Shown: positions 1-8,407 of the stretch, piece after piece
Layout: the number at the start of each line of letters is the position of its first letter
How positions within the stretch are numbered: the first letter of the stretch is position 1
DNA from: Dyella sp. ASV24
GTDB taxonomy: Bacteria; Pseudomonadota; Gammaproteobacteria; Xanthomonadales; Rhodanobacteraceae
NCBI RefSeq assembly: GCF_016428905.1
Contig: NZ_JAELTQ010000039.1
Coordinates: 1-36,078, forward strand
DNA length: 36,078 nt
Direction: 5' to 3'
Position numbers and translations under genes: made by a program
Notes under the pieces: generated by a model
The model's database searches: none
Told to the model about the DNA's origin: nothing
The model's input: the letters and a program-made list of their open reading frames with translations, nothing else

Positions 1-361
1 GGGGCAGGAGCCCCGTCGAAAAGCCCGGAACCCGACCGCGCACCTGGAGGGCGAAGCCCGCAAGGCGCCTCATCCGGGGGGCCCTTTCTTTGGGTTACTT
101 TTCTTTGGGCAAGCAAAGAAAAGTGACTCGGCCTCCGGCAGGAGGTCGAAACGCCCGCCGCGTAGGCGGCCAGATCGCGATAACGCGACAATCAAGCGAT
201 ACCGCTACTGGATGACTTGCTTCGCTCGCCCCTTCGGGGCCGCCCTACGGGCGTTCTGCGCGCTTCGCGCTTGTGCGGCCTGCGCCGAGGTGACGTTTTC
301 ATCGAAACGATAAGGCGAGCACCCACCCCTCACCCCAACCCTCTCCCCAAAGGGGAGAGGG
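1..361 (+). repeat. Mosaic intergenic repeat, copy A (cut by the window edge)
   Basis: This is one of four related intergenic repeats in the window. It starts inside a GGGGC/GCCCC hairpin (1-14). Next comes an 11-bp perfect inverted repeat around a 6-nt loop (97-107 and 114-124, stem ACTTTTCTTTG), then small hairpins such as CCTCCGGCAGGAGG, and finally a 10-bp perfect stem CCCTCTCCCC/GGGGAGAGGG with an AAA loop (339-361). Positions 1-195 align with 13553-13749 (copy B), differing mainly in one variable segment. The same modules occur in opposite orientation in copies C and D. Short reading frames inside it are by-products of GC-rich repeats and are not called as genes. Such elements are common between genes in Xanthomonadales; a role as terminator or RNA-stability element is inference. 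Confidence 0.8.
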
Positions 362-411
362 AGAAAGAAAAAGCCGGGCTTCGCGAGCATCAACCACTAC
401 CAACCACCAAC

Positions 412-439
412 AAAAAGCCGCCCCAACCGGAGCGGCTTT
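412..439 (-). terminator. Rho-independent terminator of the S9 peptidase gene
   Basis: On the minus strand an 8-bp stem (AAAGCCGC at 432-439 read in reverse, pairing with 414-421) closes a 10-nt loop and is followed by a run of five T (complement of 412-416). It lies about 50 bases past the stop codon of the leftward peptidase gene. A second hairpin with a 9-bp stem CCCTCTCCC/GGGAGAGGG (450-472) lies between the two and belongs to the repeat vocabulary of this genome. Confidence 0.75.
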
Positions 440-485
440 ACCAAACTAACCCTCTCCCTAAAAGGGAGAGGGAAACAAAACCGAG

Positions 486-2921
486 TTACTGCTTCACCGG
501 CTTCACATACGTATTGAACAACTCATCAATACGACGGTACTCGTCGTACCACGAATCCGGATGCTGGAACCCATGACGCTCCATCGGATACAGCGACATC
601 CAGAAATTGTTCTTATGCAGCTCGATAAAGCGCTGATACAAGCGAATCGTATCGCTGGTCAGCACGTTGTCATCGATCAAACCATGCTGCATCAACAGCG
701 GATCCTGCAGCTTGTCGGCGTAGTTGATCGGTGAGCTGACCTGATACGACTCCGGATCCAACTGAGGATCGTTGAGGATGTTCGATGTGTACTCATGGTT
801 GTAGCTGGTCCAGTCGGTGACCGGGCGCAGCGCGGAACCAGCGGCGAATTCGCCCGGTGCACGCAGCAGCGACATCAGCGTCATGAAGCCGCCGTAGCTG
901 CCGCCGTACATACCCACGCGCTTCGGATCCACGTTGTGGTTCTTCACCAGCCAAGCCTTGCCGTCGAGCAAGTCTTCCAGTTCCGGGTGACCCATCTGGC
1001 GATAGATCGCCGTGCGCCACGCACGGCCGTAGCCATCGGACGCGCGGTAATCCATGTCCAGCACCACGTAGCCCTGCTGTACCAGCAGGTTGTGGAACAT
1101 CTGCTCGCGGAAGTAGTTGGAGTAAGACAGCGTGACGTTCTGCAGGTAGCCCGCACCGTGCACAAAGATCACCGCTGGACGCGAAGCCGCTGCGGCTTCG
1201 TCCGCCGGGCCGTAGTACTTCGCCCAGATCGTGCCTGCGCCATGCGAAGAGGGCACGCCGATGATCTTCGGTTGGATCCATGCGTGCGCAGTGAAGGCCG
1301 GCTTCATGGTGTTGGTGAGTTCGCGCGGCGTGCCGCCATCCGCGCTCTGCACAGCCAGTTGGGCCAGTGTGTACGGCGAAGAATGCAGTACGGCGAGCTG
1401 GCGACCATCCGGCGACAACGCAAAGTCGTCCATGCCCTGATACTGCGTGAGGCGCGTGAGTTCGCCGCCTGCACTCGGCACGCGGTAAACGTCGTAGCTA
1501 TACGGCGCCACCTGGTTGGTGCGCGCGTAGAACCACTGGCCATCGTCGCTCAACACCGGATGGCTGACTTCGAACTTGCCCGTGGTCAGGGCTTTGGCCT
1601 TGCCGCCGAGCGACTTGGTGTAGAGCTGCGAGTAGCCGGTTTCCTCGCTCAGGTACCACAGCGTGCGACCGTCTTTGAGCCAGCCGAAATCGTTGAAGTT
1701 CCAGTTGATCCAGGCGTTGTCGGTCAGACGGTGCTGGTTGACCAGCGCGTGTTTGTCGAAATCAACGTTGGCAATCCAGCGGTCCTTGTTGTCGATGGCG
1801 CGCAGCTGGATGGCGACGTTCTGGCCGTCGTCGCTCCACACGATGCCACCGCCACCGCCATCATCCGCGCTGGAAACAATACGCACCGCGCGTACGTCCG
1901 GCGCCTTCAGCGCCTTGGCTTCGTCAGCTTTGCCGTCCTTCTGCAGGGCGGCCACGGCCTTGGCGCGGAGCTCCTTGAGCGGATCGTCCTTAATGCCCGG
2001 CAGGCCATCGGTCTTCAGTGGATAGAACTTGGCGGCCTTCAGATCGACCAGCACCATCGACTGCGGTGCGGGATCGTTGTTACCCACGTAGACGCGCGTT
2101 TCCTGCTGCTCGGCGTAGCCGGACTCGGTGACGTAGTGCGTGACCTCGGGGCGCTTGCCTTCCTTCGCGCCCTTGGGCTTGGTCACCACGACCATCCAGC
2201 GACCATCGGGCGACAGCTCGGTATCCGCGGGCTCGCTGCCGTCACCAAGGTAGATCGGCTTGGGTGCGCGGTTCGGGTCGGCGGCCATCAGCGCATCTTC
2301 GTTGGCGCGCGCAGCCTCCTTGTCCGACTTGTTCTCGCGCAGCGACTTGAACAGCTCCAGCTGCATGTCTTTGAGCTGGTCGGGCTTTTTCTCTTGCGGA
2401 TCATCCGTGAAACGCAGCACGGCTGCGGGTGCGCTCACACCGGCGGCGAGGTCGTAAACGAACCAGTTGTTGCCCTGGCGATACTGCAGGCTGCGGCCAT
2501 CGCTGGAGAAGCGCGGCGACGATTCCGCTTCGGACGAGCGGGTGACCTGCACGCGACGGCCATTGGAAAGATCGACCATGAAGATGTCGCCATGCATCAC
2601 GTAGGCGGCATGCCGATGAGCGCGATCGTAGATGGCCGGGCCTTCGGCCTGTGCCATGGCGGCGGGATCGAGCTTCACGCTCTGGCCGCTGGCCGGGTCC
2701 ACTCGATACAGGTCGCGCACCTTGCTGCCATCGCGCTTGAGCGAGTAGTACAGGCTGTGGCCGTCCACGCTCCAGTAGGGCTGTTCCACCGCTGCGCCGA
2801 TCCAGTCGGGATTGGCCATGATGGTTTCCAGATCCAGCTGACCGCCGGACGACGGGGGCGACAGGGCCGCCGCGGGGAGCGCGGCAAAGGCGGCAAGGCC
2901 GGCGAACAGCATTCGGCGCAT
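486..2921 (-). CDS. Exported S9-family serine peptidase (DPP IV/acylaminoacyl-peptidase type)
   Basis: The 811-residue protein hydrolyses peptides, probably in the periplasm. Residues 1 to about 20 form a signal peptide (MRRMLFAGLAAFAALPAAA). The middle is a WD40/beta-propeller-like region with repeated SPDGR or SDDGQ motifs, and the C-terminal third is an alpha/beta hydrolase domain. The catalytic triad is visible: Ser675 in GGSYGGFM, Asp750 in HGLIDDNV and His783 in MERHGFQH, in the order and spacing of family S9. The start at 2921 is chosen over a longer frame because it begins the signal peptide and has GGAG upstream. The gene is monocistronic, divergent from the carboxylesterase gene and followed by a good terminator. 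Whether it removes X-Pro dipeptides or acts as a broader oligopeptidase cannot be decided from sequence. Confidence 0.93.
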   Translation of the reverse strand: MRRMLFAGLAAFAALPAAALSPPSSGGQLDLETIMANPDWIGAAVEQPYWSVDGHSLYYSLKRDGSKVRDLYRVDPASGQSVKLDPAAMAQAEGPAIYDRAHRHAAYVMHGDIFMVDLSNGRRVQVTRSSEAESSPRFSSDGRSLQYRQGNNWFVYDLAAGVSAPAAVLRFTDDPQEKKPDQLKDMQLELFKSLRENKSDKEAARANEDALMAADPNRAPKPIYLGDGSEPADTELSPDGRWMVVVTKPKGAKEGKRPEVTHYVTESGYAEQQETRVYVGNNDPAPQSMVLVDLKAAKFYPLKTDGLPGIKDDPLKELRAKAVAALQKDGKADEAKALKAPDVRAVRIVSSADDGGGGGIVWSDDGQNVAIQLRAIDNKDRWIANVDFDKHALVNQHRLTDNAWINWNFNDFGWLKDGRTLWYLSEETGYSQLYTKSLGGKAKALTTGKFEVSHPVLSDDGQWFYARTNQVAPYSYDVYRVPSAGGELTRLTQYQGMDDFALSPDGRQLAVLHSSPYTLAQLAVQSADGGTPRELTNTMKPAFTAHAWIQPKIIGVPSSHGAGTIWAKYYGPADEAAAASRPAVIFVHGAGYLQNVTLSYSNYFREQMFHNLLVQQGYVVLDMDYRASDGYGRAWRTAIYRQMGHPELEDLLDGKAWLVKNHNVDPKRVGMYGGSYGGFMTLMSLLRAPGEFAAGSALRPVTDWTSYNHEYTSNILNDPQLDPESYQVSSPINYADKLQDPLLMQHGLIDDNVLTSDTIRLYQRFIELHKNNFWMSLYPMERHGFQHPDSWYDEYRRIDELFNTYVKPVKQ

Positions 2922-3158
2922 GGAGGGCTCCACAGTCAAAACGGATGAGCATAGCCAAGCTCTGAAACGGCACAAGCGCCGATGGTCGCGGTTCAAACTG
3001 ATCGCCTAGGCAGGTAATCTTGTCGGTTACCTCGGAGCCTCTGTGGCGCCCCATGTAGCGTGTGCCTTGTCGGCCAAGCGGCAGACCGTGCGTTCGGTGA
3101 GGTTCTTGTGCATGTCTTCGAGGCATGCTTCCCGCAGCCCCAAGCCCGGCGAGCCCAC

Positions 3159-3824
3159 ATGCCACTACCCAGCGTTGAGATCGAAACCGCCCCCCACCCC
3201 AGCCATAGCGTGATCTGGCTGCACGGCCTGGGCGCCGATGGCAACGACTTCGCCCCCATCGTGCCGGAGCTGGTCTCGCCCACATGGCCCGCGCTGCGCT
3301 TTGTGTTTCCCCATGCGCCGGTGCGACCCGTGACTGTGAACGGCGGCATGCCCATGCGCGCGTGGTACGACATCGTTGGCGTTGACCTGATTTCCCGGCA
3401 GGACGAAACCGGCATGCGCGCCTCCATCGCCAGTGTGGACACGCTGATTGCGCGCGAGAACGAGCGCGGCGTGCCTTCCGATCACATTCTGCTGGCCGGT
3501 TTCTCGCAAGGCGGCGCTATCGCGCTGTCCGCGGGGCTGCGCCACGCGGAGAAACTGGCTGGCGTGATCGCGCTGTCCACCTACCTGCCGCTGCAGGACG
3601 CCTTTGCCGCCGAGCGCACTCCTGCGAATGCGCAGACCCCCGTGTTCTGGGGCCATGGCACGGCCGATCCGATCGTGCCGCTCACGCGCGGCGTGAGCTC
3701 GCGCGATCTGTTGCAGTCCTTGGGCTATTCGGTGAGTTGGCACACCTACCCCATGCCGCACTCGGTGTGCGCCGAAGAGGTAGCAGACCTGCGCCAGTGG
3801 ATGACCGCGCGCCTGGAGGCCTAA
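3159..3824 (+). CDS. Carboxylesterase/phospholipase family alpha/beta hydrolase
   Basis: This 221-residue cytoplasmic esterase belongs to the phospholipase/carboxylesterase (acyl-protein-thioesterase-like, bacterial carboxylesterase II) family. The N-terminal WLHGLGADGND is the family oxyanion motif. The triad is Ser116 in GFSQGG, Asp170 in HGTADP and His201 in MPHSV. Length is typical for the family. The start MPLPSVEIE at 3159 is preferred over an upstream frame because homology begins there, although no strong Shine-Dalgarno sequence is seen. It is followed after 67 bases by the sensor kinase gene on the same strand, so co-transcription is possible. The natural substrate is unknown. Confidence 0.92.
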   Translation: MPLPSVEIETAPHPSHSVIWLHGLGADGNDFAPIVPELVSPTWPALRFVFPHAPVRPVTVNGGMPMRAWYDIVGVDLISRQDETGMRASIASVDTLIARENERGVPSDHILLAGFSQGGAIALSAGLRHAEKLAGVIALSTYLPLQDAFAAERTPANAQTPVFWGHGTADPIVPLTRGVSSRDLLQSLGYSVSWHTYPMPHSVCAEEVADLRQWMTARLEA

Positions 3825-3891
3825 GAGCCTGTTGCGCAGCCCGCGATGGCGCGCAAGGAAGCCTTGCCATGCATGCGGCATACTCTTTCGC

Positions 3892-4938
3892 ATGAGGGAG
3901 TCCACCACCGATATACCGGCGCCTGCTCGCAAAGAACGTCACCCGCTGCCTGATTTCTGCAGCGGGCCGGTGATCTTTGCGTTGCTGATCACGGCGTCAT
4001 TGACGGTGACCCTGATGTGGCTGGCGCCCAACAATGCGCATGGATGGCGCGCCTACTCCGTCGGCATGCTGTTTGCCGACTGGCTGGCGGTGGTGATCGG
4101 CGTGGCCCTTTGCAAACTGCGTCCGCTGTTCGAGCGCCTGCCCGGCCATGGCTCGTATGCGGGCGTATGGCTGGCGATGGTGCTGATCGTGGCCGGGGGC
4201 AGCGTGCTGGTGTACTGGATGGATGGTGTCATGCAGATGGACCTGCTGCGCGACAGCGCAGGCGATTTCGTTCGCAACAACACGCTTATCGCCGCGCTGC
4301 TCGGCGCGGCGATGCTGCGCTACTTCTATCTGCTGGCCCAATGGCAGACCCGGCTGGAGGCCGTGTCGCAAGCGCAGGTGGCCGCCTTGCAGGCACGCAT
4401 TCGACCGCACTTCCTGTTCAACAGCATGAATACAGTGGCTGCGCTGGTACGGGTCGATCCGACCGCGGCCGAGCGCTGCGTGGAAGATCTCTCCGAACTA
4501 TTCCGCGCCGCACTGGGCGAACACAGCACGCGCGACGGTACGCTGGGCGAGGAGCTGGGTCTGGTCGACCGTTATCTGGATATCGAACAGCTGCGACTGG
4601 GTGAACGCCTGCGCGTGCGACGCGAACTGGACGATCTGCCCGCCGACTTTCCGCTTCCGCGCCTGCTGCTGCAGCCCTTGGTGGAGAACGCCGTGCGCCA
4701 TGGCATCCAACCGTTGCGCGAAGGCGGCGAGGTGATTCTGCGTGGTCGGCGGGAAGCGGACGGCATTGTGATCGAGATCGACAATCCGCTGGTGAGCACA
4801 CCCGCGCCCGGCGGTCATGGCCACGGCCTGGACAGCGTGCGTCGACGGGTGGCCTATCGTTTCGGGCCACGCGCCGGTGTGATCTCCGGCCCCCGAGGCG
4901 ATCGCTTCGTCGTACGGCTCGAATTGCCTGCACGGTAA
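3892..4938 (+). CDS. algZ: LytS/YehU-family sensor histidine kinase, AlgZ (FimS)-like
   Basis: This 348-residue membrane sensor kinase is the probable partner of the next gene. About four hydrophobic segments occupy residues 25-150. They are followed by the His_kinase (LytS-type) region with His173 in IRPHFLFNSMN, the expected phosphoacceptor. The ATP-binding domain has the N-box Asn266 in LVENAVRHGI and a glycine-rich GGHGHGLDSV motif. There is no large periplasmic sensing domain, as in Pseudomonas AlgZ/FimS. The start MRESTTD at 3892 is the only ATG before the first membrane segment. The regulator gene follows after 11 bases and hemC lies nearby, the neighbourhood known from Pseudomonas (algZ-algR-hemC). 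The symbol is by family and synteny; the regulon here is unknown. Confidence 0.88.
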   Translation: MRESTTDIPAPARKERHPLPDFCSGPVIFALLITASLTVTLMWLAPNNAHGWRAYSVGMLFADWLAVVIGVALCKLRPLFERLPGHGSYAGVWLAMVLIVAGGSVLVYWMDGVMQMDLLRDSAGDFVRNNTLIAALLGAAMLRYFYLLAQWQTRLEAVSQAQVAALQARIRPHFLFNSMNTVAALVRVDPTAAERCVEDLSELFRAALGEHSTRDGTLGEELGLVDRYLDIEQLRLGERLRVRRELDDLPADFPLPRLLLQPLVENAVRHGIQPLREGGEVILRGRREADGIVIEIDNPLVSTPAPGGHGHGLDSVRRRVAYRFGPRAGVISGPRGDRFVVRLELPAR

Positions 4939-4949
4939 AGAACAGAGAT

Positions 4950-5654
4950 ATGCGCGTACTCATCGTGGATGACGAACCTCTCGCACGGGCGCGCCTCACG
5001 TCGCTGCTCGGCGATTGCCATGACGTGGAGGTCGTGGGCAGCGTGGCCGACGGCGAAGCCGCGCTTGAGGCGCTGGGCCGTTTGCAACCAGACGTCTTGC
5101 TGTTGGACATCAACATGCCGGGCATGAGCGGCACCGCGCTCGCTCAGCGGCTGGCCGGCAGTAAACGACCGCTAGTGGTGTTCTGTACAGCCTATGAGGG
5201 CCACGCGCTACAGGCTTTCGAACTGGGCGCCGTGGACTATCTGCTGAAGCCGGTTCGCCTGGAGCGCCTCAACGAAGCGCTGCAGCGCGCGCGCCAACGC
5301 CTGCAGCACACGCCGCGAGACAGCGGCAACTACCTGCACGGCCGGTTGCGCGGGGAACAGGTGCGCGTGGCGCTGGATGACGTGATCAGCCTGCTGGCGG
5401 ACGAGAAGTACGTGGTGGTCCAGCATCGAGGTGGCCAGCTGCTGCTCGAGGATTCGCTGCGCCAGCTCGAAGAAGCCTATCCCGAGACGCTGATCCGTCT
5501 GCACCGCAACTGCCTGGTGCCCGCCCAGCGCCTGATCGGCCTGAAGACGCTTGCCGACGGCCGCGTGCTCGCGCGACTCGGGGGCACAGAATTGATGCCG
5601 GAAGTAAGCCGGCGCAATCTGCCGGCGCTGCGCAAGCTGCTGCGCATGGGCTGA
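4950..5654 (+). CDS. algR: LytTR-family response regulator, AlgR-like
   Basis: The 234-residue DNA-binding response regulator has a receiver domain at residues 1-120, with acidic residues in VDDEPLARAR, phosphoacceptor Asp53 in LLLDINMPGMSG and a switch region TAYEGHALQAF. A LytTR DNA-binding domain follows at about residues 130-232 (DVISLLADEKYVVV through LHRNCLVPAQRL). The gene starts 11 bases after the kinase stop, so the two form an operon. AlgR in Pseudomonas controls alginate, type IV pili and other surface traits by binding promoter DNA. Which genes it controls here cannot be read from the window. Confidence 0.92.
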   Translation: MRVLIVDDEPLARARLTSLLGDCHDVEVVGSVADGEAALEALGRLQPDVLLLDINMPGMSGTALAQRLAGSKRPLVVFCTAYEGHALQAFELGAVDYLLKPVRLERLNEALQRARQRLQHTPRDSGNYLHGRLRGEQVRVALDDVISLLADEKYVVVQHRGGQLLLEDSLRQLEEAYPETLIRLHRNCLVPAQRLIGLKTLADGRVLARLGGTELMPEVSRRNLPALRKLLRMG

Positions 5655-5667
5655 TCCGACTGTCGAG

Positions 5668-5700
5668 TGATGCGGCGACGCAAAGGCGTCCACCGCATCA
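5668..5700. terminator. Hairpin between convergent algR and TPR-like genes
   Basis: An interrupted stem occupies most of the 56-base convergent gap: TGATGCGG pairs with CCGCATCA, and an inner GACGC pairs with GCGTC around an AAAG loop. There is no T-run on either side, so it is a plausible but unproven bidirectional terminator. Confidence 0.45.
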
Positions 5701-5710
5701 TCCGCGACCA

Positions 5711-6367
5711 TCAACGCGCGGCCAGTTCCCTCATGGCAGCACCATCGCCCTGCGCGGCATAGCCGATCAGCTGCTTGACCAATGCACGCTCGCTCGAGGT
5801 CCAATGCAGTGTGGTACGCAAGGTGGCGTTGTCGGTGCCGAAGCGCACCGGATCGCTCATCGCGGCGGCGCGGTACCAGGCCAAAGCGACATCCTGCTGG
5901 CCCGACGCCGTGTAGGTCAGCGCCATGGCCATCGGCACCCATTGCGGGCGCTGTCCCGGACGCAGCGAGAGATTGCGCTGGAACGCTTCCATGGCACAGG
6001 CGGGATCGCCCAGATTGATCATGCTCCAACCATAGGCCCAGAGCAGCCGACGATCGTTCGGCTTGATGCGCAAGGCGCGATGGAAATTGAGCTGTGCCGC
6101 GTCGGCGCGATGCGTGCTCGCCGCCAGCCAGCCTTCGTCGGTCAGCTTACGCACCGGTGAGATCTGCGGAAACGTGCCGGTATAACTCGATTGATTGAAC
6201 GCCGGGGCTTCTGGCAGCCCGCGGGCCGTTACGTCCGGGTCGGTATAAGGGCGCCCGTCCGGCATCAGCACGGGCAACGTCGTAACGGTCATACCGGCAT
6301 GTGCCGCGAGCGCGGCGCAGCCCGACATGGCAAAAACAATCGTGCAAACCATCCTGCGCATCTTCAT
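5711..6367 (-). CDS. Exported TPR-like protein of unknown function
   Basis: The protein has 218 residues. The start at 6367 is supported by AGGAG seven bases upstream and begins a signal peptide (residues 1-24, ending AHA). An MSGC stretch at 14-17 resembles a weak lipobox. Residues about 70-165 read as tetratricopeptide-type helical repeats (for example LNFHRALRIKPNDRRLLWAYG, then AMEAFQRNLSLRPGQ and VALAWYRAAAM). No enzymatic motif is seen. The gene is inserted in opposite orientation between algR and hemC, which adjoin in Pseudomonas. It is divergent from hemC over a 136-base gap. A periplasmic protein-protein scaffold is a guess. Confidence 0.8.
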   Translation of the reverse strand: MKMRRMVCTIVFAMSGCAALAAHAGMTVTTLPVLMPDGRPYTDPDVTARGLPEAPAFNQSSYTGTFPQISPVRKLTDEGWLAASTHRADAAQLNFHRALRIKPNDRRLLWAYGWSMINLGDPACAMEAFQRNLSLRPGQRPQWVPMAMALTYTASGQQDVALAWYRAAAMSDPVRFGTDNATLRTTLHWTSSERALVKQLIGYAAQGDGAAMRELAAR

Positions 6368-6503
6368 GACAACACTCCTTGCTGTCCCCATCCCGATATC
6401 AGCATAGTCGCTGCTGCGACCGCATACCTAATGCAGCCGCGACAATAATTACGCCACAATGTGGTCCCCGACGAAGCCGCACGCAACACGCCACGAGACT
6501 GCC

Positions 6504-7421
6504 ATGACACCGACTACGCTGCGCATTGCCACCCGCAAGAGCGCGCTCGCCCTTTGGCAGGCCGAACACGTTGCCGCGGAACTGCGGGTCGCCCATCCAG
6601 GCTTGATCGTGGAGCTGGTGCCGCTATCGACACGCGGCGACGAAATCCTCGACAAGCCACTGGCCACTATCGGCGGCAAGGGTCTGTTCCTGAAGGAGCT
6701 GGAAGTGGCCATGCTGGAAGGCCGCGCCGACTTGGCCGTGCATTCGCTCAAGGATGTGCCCGCCGAACTGGAACCAGGCTTCACCTTGCCGGCCATCCTG
6801 CCGCGCGCCGATGCGGCCGATGCGTTCGTGAGCAACGACTACGCCGATCTGGCCGCGCTGCCGTTGGGTGCACGCGTGGGCACGTCGTCCTTGCGACGAC
6901 AGGCGCAGCTGCGCGCCGTTCGACCCGACCTGACGCTGCTCGACCTGCGCGGCAACGTGGGTACGCGCCTCTCCAAGCTCGATGCAGGTCACTACGACGC
7001 GATCCTGCTCGCTTGCGCGGGGTTGGAACGCCTGGGGTTAGCCTCCCGTATTCGCAGTCGACTCACCGCACCGGATTGGCTACCGGCTCCCGGTCAGGCG
7101 GCCATCGCCGTCGAAGCCCGCTCGGACCAACCCGAGGTACTCGCGTTGCTGCGCGCGCTGGACGATGCGCAGACGCGATTGGCGGTTACCGCCGAGCGTG
7201 TCATGAACCAGGCCCTTGGCGGCAGCTGCACCGTGCCGGTGGGTGCATGGTGCACCGTCACGGAGCACGGCTTGCATCTGCGCGGCATGGTGGGCGATGT
7301 CAGCAGTGGCCGACTGCTGCAAGCGCAGGCCGACGCGGAAGGCGATCAGGCAGAAGCCTTGGGCAAGCGCGTAGCCCAGGCCTTGTACGACCTGGGCGCA
7401 GGCCCCTTGCTCGGCCGCTGA
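6504..7421 (+). CDS. hemC: Hydroxymethylbilane synthase (porphobilinogen deaminase)
   Basis: This 305-residue cytosolic enzyme of haem biosynthesis polymerises four porphobilinogen units to hydroxymethylbilane. It begins [16 protein letters not shown], contains the signature [15 protein letters not shown] and carries the dipyrromethane-cofactor cysteine Cys242 in ALGGSCTVP, the same residue number as in E. coli. The start at 6504 fits the family N-terminus; a longer upstream frame does not. hemD does not follow: the next gene is convergent and unrelated. Adjacency to algZ-algR matches Pseudomonas. Confidence 0.97.
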   Translation: MTPTTLRIATRKSALALWQAEHVAAELRVAHPGLIVELVPLSTRGDEILDKPLATIGGKGLFLKELEVAMLEGRADLAVHSLKDVPAELEPGFTLPAILPRADAADAFVSNDYADLAALPLGARVGTSSLRRQAQLRAVRPDLTLLDLRGNVGTRLSKLDAGHYDAILLACAGLERLGLASRIRSRLTAPDWLPAPGQAAIAVEARSDQPEVLALLRALDDAQTRLAVTAERVMNQALGGSCTVPVGAWCTVTEHGLHLRGMVGDVSSGRLLQAQADAEGDQAEALGKRVAQALYDLGAGPLLGR

Positions 7422-7432
7422 GGCAATAGGCA

Positions 7433-7463
7433 AGGGGAGAGCGGCGCACGCCACTCATCCCCT
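7433..7463. terminator. Hairpin between convergent hemC and DUF481 genes
   Basis: An interrupted inverted repeat fills most of the 54-base gap: AGGGGA pairs with TCCCCT, GAG with CTC and GGCG with CGCC around a CA loop. It lacks a T-run. It could terminate transcription from both sides. Confidence 0.45.
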
Positions 7464-7475
7464 GGCCCGCACATC

Positions 7476-8318
7476 TCAGAAGTTGTAGAGCAGGTTCGTG
7501 GTTACCAGCGAATCGGTGCTCTGCGTACCGGGCTGGACGTCGCTGTTGTAGCGAACCTGGTAGCCGAGCTTGAGCGCCACCTTGCGCGTCATGCTGACCG
7601 ACAGCCCGATGTCGTTCTGGTAGTACTTGTTGTCCGAGCCCGCTTCGATCAGCAGCGTGTCTTCCAGCGCCGTGTTGTCGGTAAGGCGGTACTTGTAGTT
7701 GACCAGACCTCGGCCGACCGCTTCGCTCACGGTGTCCTGGTGAACCTTCACCGTCGCCGTGGTGCCATCAGGCTGGGTCACCGACTCGCTGACGTCGGCG
7801 GGGCGGTAACGCTTGTAACCGGGACCGACTTCGAAGGACAGCTCGGTGCGGTCGGTCTTCAGTGCGATATAGCCGTAGCCCACCGAGACGATGCCCTGCC
7901 ACAGGTTGGCGCCGAAATCGTCGTGCTCATAGCGAAGAGCCGTGACGACGTAGCTGCGCGGATCGAGCTTGTAACCCACCGAGGCGCCCGTGTCGTAGCG
8001 GTTGGCTGTGGTGGTCAGGCGGTCGACGGTATTGCCCTGCTGGTCCTGCACCTGCACTTCGCCCTTGGAACGCAGGCCGTTGAGGAAGAAGTTGTTCTTC
8101 CACAGGTCGTTTTCCTGATTCAGGCCGAGCTTGGCGTTGATGTTTTCCGAGCGGGAGTTGCCGTAGGAGGATGCGAAACCGAATTCGCCCGAACCCGTCC
8201 ATCCGCCGTTGTTGGCCGGATTGCCATTGGTGGCCGGATTAGATGACGTGTCGTCGGCCTGAGCGCCAAAACTGACCAGCGCCGCGAGCAGGGCGCCCGC
8301 CATCAGGGTCTTGTTCAT
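7476..8318 (-). CDS. DUF481 outer-membrane protein (YdiY-like)
   Basis: The 280-residue protein has a clear signal peptide (MNKTLMAGALLAALVSFGAQA, then DD). A beta-barrel-like body follows, with alternating hydrophobic/aromatic strands, ending in Phe (NLLYNF) as typical outer-membrane proteins do. It matches the DUF481 'putative salt-induced outer membrane protein' family (E. coli YdiY). The start has AAGGAA upstream. The polytopic membrane protein gene lies 89 bases upstream on the same strand. The gap holds a short CCCGC/GCGGG hairpin (8354-8370), so the two genes may be separately transcribed. The function of the family is not established. Confidence 0.85.
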   Translation of the reverse strand: MNKTLMAGALLAALVSFGAQADDTSSNPATNGNPANNGGWTGSGEFGFASSYGNSRSENINAKLGLNQENDLWKNNFFLNGLRSKGEVQVQDQQGNTVDRLTTTANRYDTGASVGYKLDPRSYVVTALRYEHDDFGANLWQGIVSVGYGYIALKTDRTELSFEVGPGYKRYRPADVSESVTQPDGTTATVKVHQDTVSEAVGRGLVNYKYRLTDNTALEDTLLIEAGSDNKYYQNDIGLSVSMTRKVALKLGYQVRYNSDVQPGTQSTDSLVTTNLLYNF

Positions 8319-8407
8319 TACAATTGTTCCTTTTTCGTTAAAAGCAGTAACAGCCCGCCACCTTAGCGGGACGGATTGAACTGCTTGTGAACCGGGGATG
8401 TGGGTGT

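Noticed and set aside
795-2948. A 717-codon open frame opposite the S9 peptidase gene
   Set aside because: Same reason: antisense of a gene with clear catalytic motifs, rich in Arg/His/Val, no domain.
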